From Bifidobacterium adolescentis ATCC 15703 (GTDB taxonomy: Bacteria > Actinomycetota > Actinomycetes > Actinomycetales > Bifidobacteriaceae), in the NCBI RefSeq assembly GCF_000010425.1, contig NC_008618.1, forward strand, positions 1,791,946-1,855,945: DNA of 64,000 nt, written 5' to 3'. Positions 45,926 to 58,434 of the stretch are shown piece after piece; position 1 is the first letter of the stretch, and the number at the start of each line of letters is the position of its first letter. The notes beneath the pieces were generated by a model. That model had not been told where the DNA came from, made no database searches, and was given only the letters and a program-made list of their open reading frames with translations. The position numbers were made by a program, and so were the translations under genes.

Positions 45926-47422
45926 TCACTTGATCTTGCCCATCACGATCTTGGTGACGGCCTTCGCGTCGGCCTGGCCGCGGGTGGCGCGCATGACAGC
46001 GCCGATAATCGCGCCCATCGGCTTCATGTTGCCGCTCTTGAGCTTCTCGACGATGTCCGGGTTGGCCGCGAGTGCCTCGTCGACGGCCTTTTCGAGCGCG
46101 CCGTCGTCGGAAACGACCTGGAAGCCGTGCTTCTTGACGACCTCGTCCGGAGTGCCTTCGCCGGCGAGCACGCCTGCGACGGTCTGCTTGGCGAGCTTGT
46201 CGTTGAGCTTGCCGTCGGCGATGAGCTTCTCGACCTCGGCGACGTCGGCCGGGGTGATCGGCAGCTCTTCAAGGCTCACGCCCTTGTTGTTGGCTTCGCG
46301 GGACAGCTCGCCCAGCCACCACTTCTTGGCGCCCGAGGCGGAAGCGCCGGCCTTGACGGTGTCCTCGAGCAGGTCCAGAGCGTCGGCGTTGAGCACGTCG
46401 CGCATCTCCAGATCGTTGAAGCCCCACTCGCCCTTCAGGCGGTTGCGGCGCTCACGAGGCATTTCCGGCATCTGGGCCTTCATCTCCTCGATGTGCTCCT
46501 TGGTGATGTGCAGCATCACCAGATCCGGATCCGGGAAGTAACGGTAGTCGTCGGCGTCGGACTTCACGCGGCCGCCGGCGGTGGTCTGCGAGGCCTCGTC
46601 CCAGTGACGGGTCTCCTGCAGAATCTCGCCGCCTTCGGAAAGGATGGCGGCCTGACGGCGGATCTCGTACTGGATAGTCTTCTCGATGCCACGGAACGAG
46701 TTCACGTTCTTGGTTTCGGAACGGGTGCCGAACGGATCGGACGGGCTGTTGCGCAGCGACACGTTCACGTCGGCACGCATGTTGCCCTGCTCCATGCGGG
46801 CATGGGAGATGTTCAGCGCACGCACGATGTCGCGGATGGCGCGCATGTAGGCGCCTGCGATTTCGGGGGCGCGGTCTCCTGCGCCTTCGATCGGCTTGGT
46901 CACGATTTCGATCAGCGGCACGCCGGCGCGGTTGTAGTCGACCAGCGAGTGGTCGGCGCCTTCGATACGGCCGTCAGCGCCACCGACGTGGGTGTTCTTG
47001 CCGGCGTCGTCTTCGATGTGGGCGCGCTCGATCGGCACACGGAAGATGGTGCCGTCCTCAAGCTCCACGTCGAGGTAGCCGTTGCCGTTGGTCGGCTTGT
47101 CATACTGCGAGATCTGGTAATCGCGCGGCATGTCCGGGTAGAAGTAGTTCTTACGGGCGAACTGGCTCCATTCGGCGATTTCGCAGTGCAGGGCGAGACC
47201 CAGCTTGATCGCGTAATCGACGGCGGTCTTGTTGACCACCGGCAGGGAGCCCGGCAGGCCGAGGCTCACCGGGGTGAGCTGGGTGTTCGGCTCGCCGCCG
47301 AAGTGGACTTCGGCCGGGCAGAACAGCTTCGTGGTGGTGGACAGCTCCACGTGGGTTTCCAGACCGATGACCGGGTCGAACTTCTTGACGGCATCGGCGT
47401 ACTTCATCAACTTTTCAGCCAT
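45926..47422 (-). CDS. gatB: Asp/Glu-tRNA(Asn/Gln) amidotransferase subunit B
   Basis: The 498-residue GatB binds misacylated Glu-tRNA-Gln or Asp-tRNA-Asn and activates it for amidation with ammonia delivered from GatA. It shows [33 protein letters not shown], the [20 protein letters not shown] segment (quoted to 20) and a C-terminal YqeY-like tail domain. The length is normal. It lies 25 bp after gatA in the order gatC-gatA-gatB, ending at a strong terminator. Confidence 0.98.
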   Translation of the reverse strand: MAEKLMKYADAVKKFDPVIGLETHVELSTTTKLFCPAEVHFGGEPNTQLTPVSLGLPGSLPVVNKTAVDYAIKLGLALHCEIAEWSQFARKNYFYPDMPRDYQISQYDKPTNGNGYLDVELEDGTIFRVPIERAHIEDDAGKNTHVGGADGRIEGADHSLVDYNRAGVPLIEIVTKPIEGAGDRAPEIAGAYMRAIRDIVRALNISHARMEQGNMRADVNVSLRNSPSDPFGTRSETKNVNSFRGIEKTIQYEIRRQAAILSEGGEILQETRHWDEASQTTAGGRVKSDADDYRYFPDPDLVMLHITKEHIEEMKAQMPEMPRERRNRLKGEWGFNDLEMRDVLNADALDLLEDTVKAGASASGAKKWWLGELSREANNKGVSLEELPITPADVAEVEKLIADGKLNDKLAKQTVAGVLAGEGTPDEVVKKHGFQVVSDDGALEKAVDEALAANPDIVEKLKSGNMKPMGAIIGAVMRATRGQADAKAVTKIVMGKIK

Positions 47423-47447
47423 TTTGTTTTCTTTCCTCCGATGCTTC

Positions 47448-48983
<1,536 letters not shown>

Positions 48984-48984
48984 A

Positions 48985-49281
48985 TCACTCCTGTCCCAGA
49001 ATGCGCGGTGCGACGAACATGCCGGCCTCGGAGACCGGGGCGCCTGCGGTGGCTTCGGCCTGGGTCAGCGGGGTCTCGGGTACGTCCGGACGCAGGTAGG
49101 CTTCCAGCGGGACCGGGTTCGCGGTCGGTTCCACGTCGTCGGTGGCGACTTCCTGGACCTTGTTGATGGATTCGGCGATGACGTTCAGATCGCCCTGCAG
49201 ACGGGTGATTTCCTCGTCCGTGAGTGCGATTCGGGCCAGATCGCCCAAATGCACGATTTCTTCTTTGGTGAAAGTAGGCAT
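48985..49281 (-). CDS. gatC: Glutamyl-tRNA(Gln) amidotransferase subunit C
   Basis: The 98-residue small subunit wraps around GatA and GatB and stabilises the complex. [20 protein letters not shown] and the C-terminal [14 protein letters not shown] are typical. The ATG at 49281 has TACTGT 7 nt upstream; a weak AGGG overlaps the spacer. It is the first gene of gatCAB. Leaderless initiation is likely. Confidence 0.96.
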   Translation of the reverse strand: MPTFTKEEIVHLGDLARIALTDEEITRLQGDLNVIAESINKVQEVATDDVEPTANPVPLEAYLRPDVPETPLTQAEATAGAPVSEAGMFVAPRILGQE

Positions 49282-49464
49282 GACCCTAACAGTAACGCGT
49301 CTGTGTGACGAGCGTGTGCCCTATTTCGTGCCCCGTTCGCAACCCGGCCGCGACTGGCCGCCATCCGTTCGACGGCCGTTCCGTCGCCTGGTCGGCGAGC
49401 ACGCATCCGCTATTGCGGCAAAGCGACGCTTAACGGCTTTTCTTGCCGCGTGCCGATGGCGCGA

Positions 49465-50328
49465 TCAGGCGTGCGGCGCGGCGTGCTGGGCGATCCAGGC
49501 GTGCATGGAGACCGCGGCGGCGGCGCCGGCGTTGATGGAACGGACCGAGCCGAATTGGGAGATGTAGACCACGTCATCGGCCAGTTCGAGCGCTTTTTCG
49601 GACAGGCCCGGGCCTTCCGCGCCGAAAAGCATGAGGCAGCGTTTGGGGAAATGGTAGGTTTCCATGGGCACCGCGCCGGGAATGATGTCGAGCGCGATGA
49701 CGCGGGCGGCTTGCAGTTCTGCTATTTTCGCGTCCAAGGCTTCCAGTTGGGCCATGGTTTCGCTTGTGTTCGGGGCAGTGCCGGAAGTGCCGTCCGTCGC
49801 GGCTGCGGAGCCACGCATATGGAAGGCGATGGCGGCGGCTTGCGATTGGGCGGCGGCGATTTCGCCGGCGATGCGCAGTTTCCAACATTCGACGAGTTCC
49901 GTTATGGATGGATGGTTTTCGACGTGCTGGTACAGCTCCGTCATGAGCGCGCCCTTGCGATTCCATTTGTGCGGGCCGACGATGTGCACGCGGCGCGCTT
50001 GGAACGCGTTGGCGGTGCGCACCATGGAGCCGATGTTGAAATCGTGGGTCCAGTTCTCCACGGCGACTTCGAAATCGTGGCGCCCGCGGGAGTCCAGGTC
50101 GGCTTTGATGGCCGCGACCGTCCAGTAGCGGTAGCGGTCGAGCACGTTGCGGCGGTCGCCTTCGTCGAGCAGGGTGGAGTCGAAGCGGATGTCGTAATTG
50201 GGGGATGACGCATCGTCCGGGCGTGGTTCGCCTGGATGGGTTTGCGACCACGGTCCTACGCCGACCTCGCGGAACGTCGGTTCGCCGGATGCCTGTGCGG
50301 CAACATCGATGGGATTGGGATCGTGCAC
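49465..50328 (-). CDS. SpoU family RNA 2'-O-methyltransferase
   Basis: The 287-residue SPOUT methyltransferase probably methylates a ribose in tRNA or rRNA. Motif 1 NIGSMVRTANAFQ, motif 2 MLFGAEGPGLSEKAL and motif 3 SINAGAAAAVSMHAW are visible, the last deviating from the usual SLNVSVA. A central Ala/Gln-rich insert (about 175-215) is unusual. The start is GTG at 50328 with AAGGGGAGAAC upstream. The RNA target cannot be named. Confidence 0.9.
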   Translation of the reverse strand: MHDPNPIDVAAQASGEPTFREVGVGPWSQTHPGEPRPDDASSPNYDIRFDSTLLDEGDRRNVLDRYRYWTVAAIKADLDSRGRHDFEVAVENWTHDFNIGSMVRTANAFQARRVHIVGPHKWNRKGALMTELYQHVENHPSITELVECWKLRIAGEIAAAQSQAAAIAFHMRGSAAATDGTSGTAPNTSETMAQLEALDAKIAELQAARVIALDIIPGAVPMETYHFPKRCLMLFGAEGPGLSEKALELADDVVYISQFGSVRSINAGAAAAVSMHAWIAQHAAPHA

Positions 50329-50465
50329 GTTCTCCCCTTCATAGGAACAGCAATACAAATATGTCAAAGGCCCGCGCATCCGTATGCATCATCATGCTTG
50401 TCATCGCACATTCGACGACGTCAACGGCAGATATGTTTGCGGTCGGTCGGCGGGAAACTCGGTGT

Positions 50466-51137
50466 TCAGTGGAGTTCGGATTCCTTGAACACTTCGACGA
50501 ACGGCAGTTCGGATTCCTCCGAAGTGACCGGGTTGATGACCTTGATGGTCGGGTCGACCATGTCGACACCGCCGATCAGCGAGGCAACGGCCAGCACTTT
50601 GGCGCCTTCGTTCTCCACCACGGAGAAGTCGAGGCTCAGCTCGTTGCCGTTGCGCAGGGTGACCAGCGATGAGGTCTGCACATACGATTTTTCAGACAGC
50701 CAGGAGTCGATCAGCACCACGCGTTTGCCGGCAATCGACGGACCCTTGATGGACGGATAGACGAAGTCCATGACGAAACCGTCCAAATCCTCACCACGGG
50801 AGGCGGCGGCCTGGATCATGGCGGAGACCAGCGGCACGGCCGCGGCGGTCAATGCGCCGACCGCGTCGAAATCGTCGACGGAATAGCCGGCTTCCTCCAA
50901 CGTGTCGAGCAGGATATGGCCGACGATGGAGGCTCCACGATGGTCGAACAGCACGGAGGAGAGTTCCGAGAAAGGCTTGTCCTTCATTTCGGCCTGCAGC
51001 AGCGTCTTGAGCTGGTCGCGAGGTTCGAGCATGGCGAAATCGACGGTGGATTCCGTCGAAGCGGAAACAGACTGGCCCGCAGCGGAATCATGCGTCGGAA
51101 CCGGTGTCGTCTTGCGGAAAGTGTTCTCTTCGGTCAT
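50466..51137 (-). CDS. Phosphoribosyltransferase-like protein with degenerate PRPP site
   Basis: The 223-residue protein follows the orotate-PRTase fold. LLDTLEEAGYSVDDFDAVGA resembles the substrate region and GKRVVLIDSWLSEKSYV sits where the PRPP loop VVLVDDVxTTG should be. The second Asp and the Thr-Thr-Gly are lost, so catalysis is doubtful and a regulatory or binding role is possible. The N-terminal 35 residues are polar. The start at 51137 has TAGGCT 6 nt upstream and no good ribosome site. The gene stands alone between the SpoU and rmuC genes. Confidence 0.8.
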   Translation of the reverse strand: MTEENTFRKTTPVPTHDSAAGQSVSASTESTVDFAMLEPRDQLKTLLQAEMKDKPFSELSSVLFDHRGASIVGHILLDTLEEAGYSVDDFDAVGALTAAAVPLVSAMIQAAASRGEDLDGFVMDFVYPSIKGPSIAGKRVVLIDSWLSEKSYVQTSSLVTLRNGNELSLDFSVVENEGAKVLAVASLIGGVDMVDPTIKVINPVTSEESELPFVEVFKESELH

Positions 51138-51206
51138 GGTTCCAGCCTATCCTTTCGGCTCGTCATTCACCGTGCGGTATGGGTGATTTATGAGCGATAA
51201 ACATGG

Positions 51207-52541
51207 TTATTCGGCGTTGGTCTCGGGAGCGGACAACTCGCGGATATCCCCTTTTTCGGGCGCGATCATGTCGACGGTGCCGATGACCTTGCTTTGGTCG
51301 ACGCGTTGCAGTTTGCGCGCGGTGACCAGCACGCGCGATTCGAGCGACGCGGCGAACGAGTTGTATGCGCCGACCGTTTTGGTGATGGCGGAACCCAGTT
51401 TGGTGGCCCGCTCCCCCAATACTGCAAACCGTTCGTACAGCTCTCGGGACAGGTCGAACAGCATTTTCGCGTCATCGGTCAGGCTTTGCTGCTGCCATGC
51501 GTATGCCACGGATTTGAGCACCGCCCATAGGGTGATCGGCGAGGTCAGCGCGACTTTCTGCGCGAATGCGTCGTCCATCAGTGTCGGGTCGGTTTCCAAT
51601 GCGGCCTGCAGCAACGATTCGTTGGGGATGAACGCGATCACGAAATCCGGAGCATCGCTGAACGCGTTCCAGTAGGCTTTGTCTCCCAGGGTCTTCACAT
51701 GGTCTCGTACCGCTTTGGCATGGGAATGCAGCAGCTCGTTCTTGCGGGCCAGTTCCTCCGGTGAGGCGGTGTCTGGAATCTCGCATGCGCGCTGGTAGTC
51801 GGCGTATGGCGCTTTCGCGTCGATCGGAATGGTTTTGCCGCCCGGCATGTGGATGATCATATCCGGCCGTTGCGTATGTCCATCGGCGTCGGTGACCACA
51901 ACCTGGGTGTCGAAATCGACATGTTCCAACAGACCCGCCGATTCCACGATGTTGCGCAGCTGCGCCTCGCCCCACGCGCCACGCACCTTGTTGTTGCGCA
52001 ATGCCGATGATAGGGCGCTCGTCTCGCGATCCAATCGCGCCTGCTGTTCGCCAAGACCTTTGAGCTGTTCGCCGAGCGCTCCCATCTCATGTTTGCGGCC
52101 CTCTTCGATTTGCGCGACCTTTGTCTGCAGGGCGTCGAGGTTCTTCTGCACCGGAGCCAGTGCGGAGAGCACCTTGCTTTGCTCCTGCAGTTTCCGTTCG
52201 CTTTCGGCTTGATGACGGTTCGCTTCTTCGGCGGCACGCTGCCGTTCACGTTCCACGCGCATTTCCTCGGCACGCTGGGCCTGAGCCAATTGCGATTTGA
52301 GATACGTCAGCTGTTGGCTGAATCCTTCCGCCTGCGTACGGTATTGCACAACAGCCGCGTTGAGATTGCTGATGTCCTGTTTGTCCGCCTCGATCTGCGC
52401 CTTCGCCTCGTTCAGGTCGGATTCCTTCGCGCCACGGGCCATATCCTGCCCTTTGGCACGGCCCGCGAAGAAGCCCGCAGCCGCTCCGAGCGCGGCCATG
52501 ATCACCAGCAATATCACTACAAACACAGGATTATCGAACAT
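51207..52541 (-). CDS. rmuC: DNA recombination protein RmuC
   Basis: The 444-residue protein has an N-terminal membrane helix (about 5-28), a long coiled coil (about 40-170) and a C-terminal nuclease-like RmuC domain (RGAWGEAQLRNIVESAGL, then DMIIHMPGGKTIPIDAKAP and FIPNESLLQAAL). RmuC limits inversions and other rearrangements in E. coli. The start at 52541 has TACCAT 7 nt upstream. A perfect actinobacterial SOS-box-like sequence spans the start codon (52534-52549), so LexA control is likely. Confidence 0.93.
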   Translation of the reverse strand: MFDNPVFVVILLVIMAALGAAAGFFAGRAKGQDMARGAKESDLNEAKAQIEADKQDISNLNAAVVQYRTQAEGFSQQLTYLKSQLAQAQRAEEMRVERERQRAAEEANRHQAESERKLQEQSKVLSALAPVQKNLDALQTKVAQIEEGRKHEMGALGEQLKGLGEQQARLDRETSALSSALRNNKVRGAWGEAQLRNIVESAGLLEHVDFDTQVVVTDADGHTQRPDMIIHMPGGKTIPIDAKAPYADYQRACEIPDTASPEELARKNELLHSHAKAVRDHVKTLGDKAYWNAFSDAPDFVIAFIPNESLLQAALETDPTLMDDAFAQKVALTSPITLWAVLKSVAYAWQQQSLTDDAKMLFDLSRELYERFAVLGERATKLGSAITKTVGAYNSFAASLESRVLVTARKLQRVDQSKVIGTVDMIAPEKGDIRELSAPETNAE

Positions 52542-52549
52542 ACGTTCGA
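52534..52549. promoter_or_regulatory. SOS (LexA) box over the rmuC start
   Basis: TCGAACATACGTTCGA agrees with the actinobacterial SOS-box pattern TCGAAC-RNRY-GTTCGA at every position. It covers the -10 edge and start codon of rmuC, so bound LexA would block transcription. Confidence 0.75.
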
Positions 52550-52684
52550 TGGTATCACGTCGTCAGGAACACATCAATCCACGCATCCACATTCATTCGC
52601 AAGACCGACCGCATGCCACACAACCGTGCACTATGCTGAAATCAGCCGAACGCGAAATGCATCAGCCCAACACGAAGGGACATT

Positions 52685-53620
52685 ATGGGATTCGATCTGT
52701 TTTTGGCGGCCGTGTCGATTGTGGCCGCATCCATCGCCACCTGGGCGTTGTTGCGGCTGTTTCCAAGCTCGGACGCACGCCAGGCGATTCCGCTGCGGAC
52801 GGACGGCGGATTTGCCGACCCATCCCACACAACCGACGGTGGAGTGACGATAGACGGCAAAGTGACGGCAGACGGCGAATCGACATCCGACATCGACGGA
52901 CAACCCACCGACCACCTCGGCAAGCGCCTCGTCATCGCGCTTATCCTGACCATTCCAACGTTCGTCATCACATTACTGGCGCTGGCCAAAATCGCCATGC
53001 CGGGCTGGCTGACGAATCCGTGGCCGCACGCCATCGTCATCACGCCGGTCATGTTCTATTGCGCGGCGCCGATTCACCACCGCGGCCTGCCCGCATTGCA
53101 GCGGCGACGTCCGAACGGCGATTCGCTGGTTTCGCTTGGCATGGCGATTGTTTACGCGTACAGCCTGCTGCTGTGCGTGGTGTCGTGGATTTTCCCGGCC
53201 GGCTCGCGCGATCCGTATTTCGCGTTCGTCGGCGTGGTCGCGACGCTTTCGCTGGCTGGCACGCTTGTCCGGCAACACGCGATGACCGCGCAGCAGACGG
53301 CAGAAACAGAAAAGGCGCAATCGGCACAGTCAACAGAATCAACAGAATCGGCGCGATCTCAAGCGAAATCCCCTGAGCCAACGCAAGAAAAAAGCGCGGA
53401 AGAATTGCTCTTCCGCGCTGTGGTAGGTCATGAGATCCGCGCACGTGTGCTGCAGATCACCACGTCGGTGACGATGGTGGTCGCGGTGTGGACGTGCGCG
53501 TTGTGGCTGGCGTTCGGCATGCAACCGAAGCTGGCGATCGCCATACTGCTCGGTTCGACCGTGCTGTCGGTCGCAGGCCTGGTATTGCAGGCTTACGACC
53601 GACAGGTAACCAATCGATAA
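52685..53620 (+). CDS. Membrane protein resembling the transmembrane part of a P1B-type ATPase
   Basis: The 311-residue protein has about six membrane helices. The segment IVITPVMFYCAAPIHHRGLP and then DSLVSLGMAIVYAYSLLLCV matches the pattern of helices 1-2 of copper/heavy-metal P-type ATPases (TPVQF...MDTLVALGT...AYLYSL). YFAFVGVVATLSLAGTLVRQ matches the next helix. There is no DKTGT, actuator or nucleotide domain and no CPC motif, so it cannot pump. It may be a degenerate paralogue recruited for another function. The ribosome site GAAGGGA is good. Its stop lies 3 bp from the convergent clpB stop. Confidence 0.75.
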   Translation: MGFDLFLAAVSIVAASIATWALLRLFPSSDARQAIPLRTDGGFADPSHTTDGGVTIDGKVTADGESTSDIDGQPTDHLGKRLVIALILTIPTFVITLLALAKIAMPGWLTNPWPHAIVITPVMFYCAAPIHHRGLPALQRRRPNGDSLVSLGMAIVYAYSLLLCVVSWIFPAGSRDPYFAFVGVVATLSLAGTLVRQHAMTAQQTAETEKAQSAQSTESTESARSQAKSPEPTQEKSAEELLFRAVVGHEIRARVLQITTSVTMVVAVWTCALWLAFGMQPKLAIAILLGSTVLSVAGLVLQAYDRQVTNR

Positions 53621-53623
53621 TCG

Positions 53624-56341
<2,718 letters not shown>

Positions 56342-56442
56342 ATCATCCTCCATGGTTCGCGCCCGGCCGCCCGGCCTTCGCTACCGGGCCGGCGTTCGGA
56401 CGCATATGTCGTTGTCTGATATGCTCAACCGACTTCATCGCC

Positions 56443-56478
56443 ATTATATTCCCAAAACTTGAGTCCCACACGCTCAAC
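56443..56478 (-). promoter_or_regulatory. clpB promoter region with HAIR (HspR) operator
   Basis: A consensus -10 (TATAAT on the minus strand, 56443-56448) is preceded by CTTGAGT-N7-GCTCAAC (56458-56478). This is close to the HspR-associated inverted repeat CTTGAGT-N7-ACTCAAG (12 of 14 bases). Binding would cover the -35/spacer region and repress clpB until heat stress. The known actinobacterial HspR regulon includes clpB. Confidence 0.8.
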
Positions 56479-56564
56479 TTTTTGCGTTTCTCAAAACCGT
56501 CTTTCGACACAGGACGGCAGTCACCGACAATCACCAGCGCTCACCGGCAATCGCAATACATACG

Positions 56565-56614
56565 AAAAAGGCGGGCAGCAACGTAACGAAATCACGAAAC
56601 GTTGCAAACCCGCC
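56565..56614 (-). terminator. Terminator of the FAH-family gene
   Basis: GGCGGG/CCCGCC outer and CAACGT/ACGTTG inner stems, ending in CTTTTTCG on the minus strand, about 30 nt past the stop. Confidence 0.85.
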
Positions 56615-56643
56615 TAATCCAAAGTCCGCCAGCAAGCCGAAAA

Positions 56644-57465
56644 TCAGCCGCGCACCACCACGTTGCGCAGATCGCCGATGCCCTCGACGTGCACGATCGC
56701 CTCGTCACCCGGATCCAGATGACCCGACGCGTTCGGCGTACCCGTCATAATCACATCGCCCGGCAGCAGCGTGGTGAAACTCGTAATCGCCGCGATCTGC
56801 TCAGGAATGCCGTGAATCAGATTCGCCGTGGTACCCGACGCCATCGGCACATCCTCACCGTTGAGCGTGAAGGAAATCTTCGCATCCTTCCAATCCACAT
56901 CGTCACGCGTCACAATCCACGGACCCAACGGGCACGCCGTATCAAAACCCTTCGCACGCGTCCACGTCGGATCAAGGCCCTGCAGATCACGCAACGTCAC
57001 ATCATTCACGCACGTGAAACCCAGCACATAATCCATGGCCTGCTCCACCGGCACATTCTTGGCGATACGACCCATCACCACAGCCAACTCCGGCTCGAAA
57101 TTCATATCATTCGAACACAGCGGAATCACAATCGGATCATCCGGACCAATCACCGACGTGCTCGGCTTGGTGAAAATCACCATATCCTCCGGCGCATGCT
57201 TGATATCGGAATGACCGGCCTCATGCATGAACTGCGCATGCGCCTCATAATTCTTCGCCAAACCGTACACCTTCGACGGAATCACCGGAGCCAGCAGACG
57301 AATGCCGTCACCATCCACCGGATAGCGCTCGCCGGTCGGCTCGACGGCCTGGCCGGACAGCGGATAGCCGTTCAAGGCCACAAGATAGTCCTTGCCGTCG
57401 TTCTTGTCGGTCTGAACGAAGGCGTACTGCGGTACATCATTATGCGTAAAACGTGCGATTCTCAT
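56644..57465 (-). CDS. Fumarylacetoacetate hydrolase family protein
   Basis: The 273-residue metal-dependent enzyme has the FAH fold. SKVYGLAKNYEAHAQFM is followed by EPELAVVMGRIAKNV with the metal-binding Glu pair, then VLGFTCVNDVTLRDLQ and DVIMTGTPNASGHLDPGDE. Relatives act as 2-hydroxyhepta-2,4-diene-dioate isomerases, acylpyruvases or oxaloacetate decarboxylases; the latter would fit a gut fermenter better than aromatic catabolism. The ATG at 57465 has TAGACT exactly 7 nt upstream and no Shine-Dalgarno. Confidence 0.92.
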   Translation of the reverse strand: MRIARFTHNDVPQYAFVQTDKNDGKDYLVALNGYPLSGQAVEPTGERYPVDGDGIRLLAPVIPSKVYGLAKNYEAHAQFMHEAGHSDIKHAPEDMVIFTKPSTSVIGPDDPIVIPLCSNDMNFEPELAVVMGRIAKNVPVEQAMDYVLGFTCVNDVTLRDLQGLDPTWTRAKGFDTACPLGPWIVTRDDVDWKDAKISFTLNGEDVPMASGTTANLIHGIPEQIAAITSFTTLLPGDVIMTGTPNASGHLDPGDEAIVHVEGIGDLRNVVVRG

Positions 57466-57560
57466 ACCCGCAAGTCTACCCGCTCGCCACGCCCGCCGTT
57501 CTCGACATGCGTCGCTTTGCGGACGATGCCGATTGCTCGCATTTTTTACGATTTTTGCGA

Positions 57561-58112
57561 TTATTTGCGATGCAGTTCCGCCCGCAACGCCGCCACCTCG
57601 CGTTCCAGCTCGTCGATGCGGCGCACCTGCTGGGCGATGAGCAGGTCGCGCACGTCACCTCCCGACAGAATCGGGACTTCGGCTGCGTTGCGCGGCGCGG
57701 GCAGCGTCGCATTGCTTTGCGTTTCCGTCGTTTGCGTTGGCTGCACCGGCTGCGATACCGCAGATCGAGCAACCTCCGCAGATTCCGCCGACGGCGCCAC
57801 ATCCGCCGACGCCGATGGCACCACTCCACCATTCCCATCAACCGATACCAGCCGGTCCGTGCCCATACGGCAGGCAATCTTGCGCCAGCGCGCGAAACAA
57901 CGTTCGATGCGCTTATAGCCGATCAGCGATGGGTCGAGTCCGGCTTCGCGGAACAGTTCGACCGGCGATTCGCCCGCATGGTACCGGCGCATGCAGTTGT
58001 GTTTGAACGATTCCGTGTAGGTGATGCGTCGCGACGTCGCTTCGGCCACCACCGGCAGCGAGCGCAGATATTCGACTTCTTCCGGACTGAACGCTCCCCC
58101 ACCGTTGCACAT
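57561..58112 (-). CDS. HTH-domain protein, transposase-derived type
   Basis: The 183-residue protein has an N-terminal FSPEEVEYLRSLPVVAEATS segment and a helix-turn-helix region at about 28-75 (TYTESFKHNCMRRYHAGESP, then VELFREAGLDPSLIG). The layout recalls the OrfA-type HTH found in IS3-like transposases, but no OrfB or terminal repeats are present. The middle is Ala/Ser/Val/Pro-rich and the C-terminus is a short coiled coil (VRRIDELEREVAALRAEL). The start at 58112 has AAAGGGAAC. It may be a domesticated DNA-binding protein. An array of TTGCGAT motifs lies upstream (58200-58244). Confidence 0.8.
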   Translation of the reverse strand: MCNGGGAFSPEEVEYLRSLPVVAEATSRRITYTESFKHNCMRRYHAGESPVELFREAGLDPSLIGYKRIERCFARWRKIACRMGTDRLVSVDGNGGVVPSASADVAPSAESAEVARSAVSQPVQPTQTTETQSNATLPAPRNAAEVPILSGGDVRDLLIAQQVRRIDELEREVAALRAELHRK

Positions 58113-58199
58113 GATGTTCCCTTTCGGCTTGGCGTGCGGCGGCTCCCTTCCACCGCACGGCAGTCGAATGGCCTCCGTCATGCCATTCCCCTGTTCGGC

Positions 58200-58244
58200 T
58201 TGCGATTCGGTTTGCGATACGTGCTTGCGATACGTGTTTGCGAT
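58200..58244. repeat. Four-copy TTGCGAT array
   Basis: TTGCGAT starts at 58200, 58212, 58225 and 58238 (12-13-bp steps, consensus TTGCGATACGTG). It lies about 90 bp upstream of the HTH-protein gene in the 322-bp gene-free spacer 58113-58434. It is a possible binding array for that protein. Confidence 0.7.
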
Positions 58245-58360
58245 GCAAGGCCGCAATCCGATTCGTTGTTCGCTTCGTGTTCCATCATACCGGTACGAAT
58301 GGCGTTTTTCCAACCATTTCAGGCGGCACTAAACCCTAAATCACCCGTATTCGTCACAAC

Positions 58361-58400
58361 AAAAGCGGGTGAACCGTTGATCGCTCAACGACTCACCCGC
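58361..58400 (-). terminator. Terminator of the pilin gene
   Basis: GCGGGTGA/TCACCCGC with inner pairing CGTTGA/TCAACG; the minus strand continues GCTTTTGTTG. It begins about 35 nt after the pilin stop. Confidence 0.85.
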
Positions 58401-58434
58401 CCGAACAAGCCCCGTTGCCTGTCTGCTGGCCCGC

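Noticed and set aside
57561..58112. Insertion sequence call for the HTH gene
   Set aside because: No terminal inverted repeats, no target duplication and no second transposase frame could be seen.
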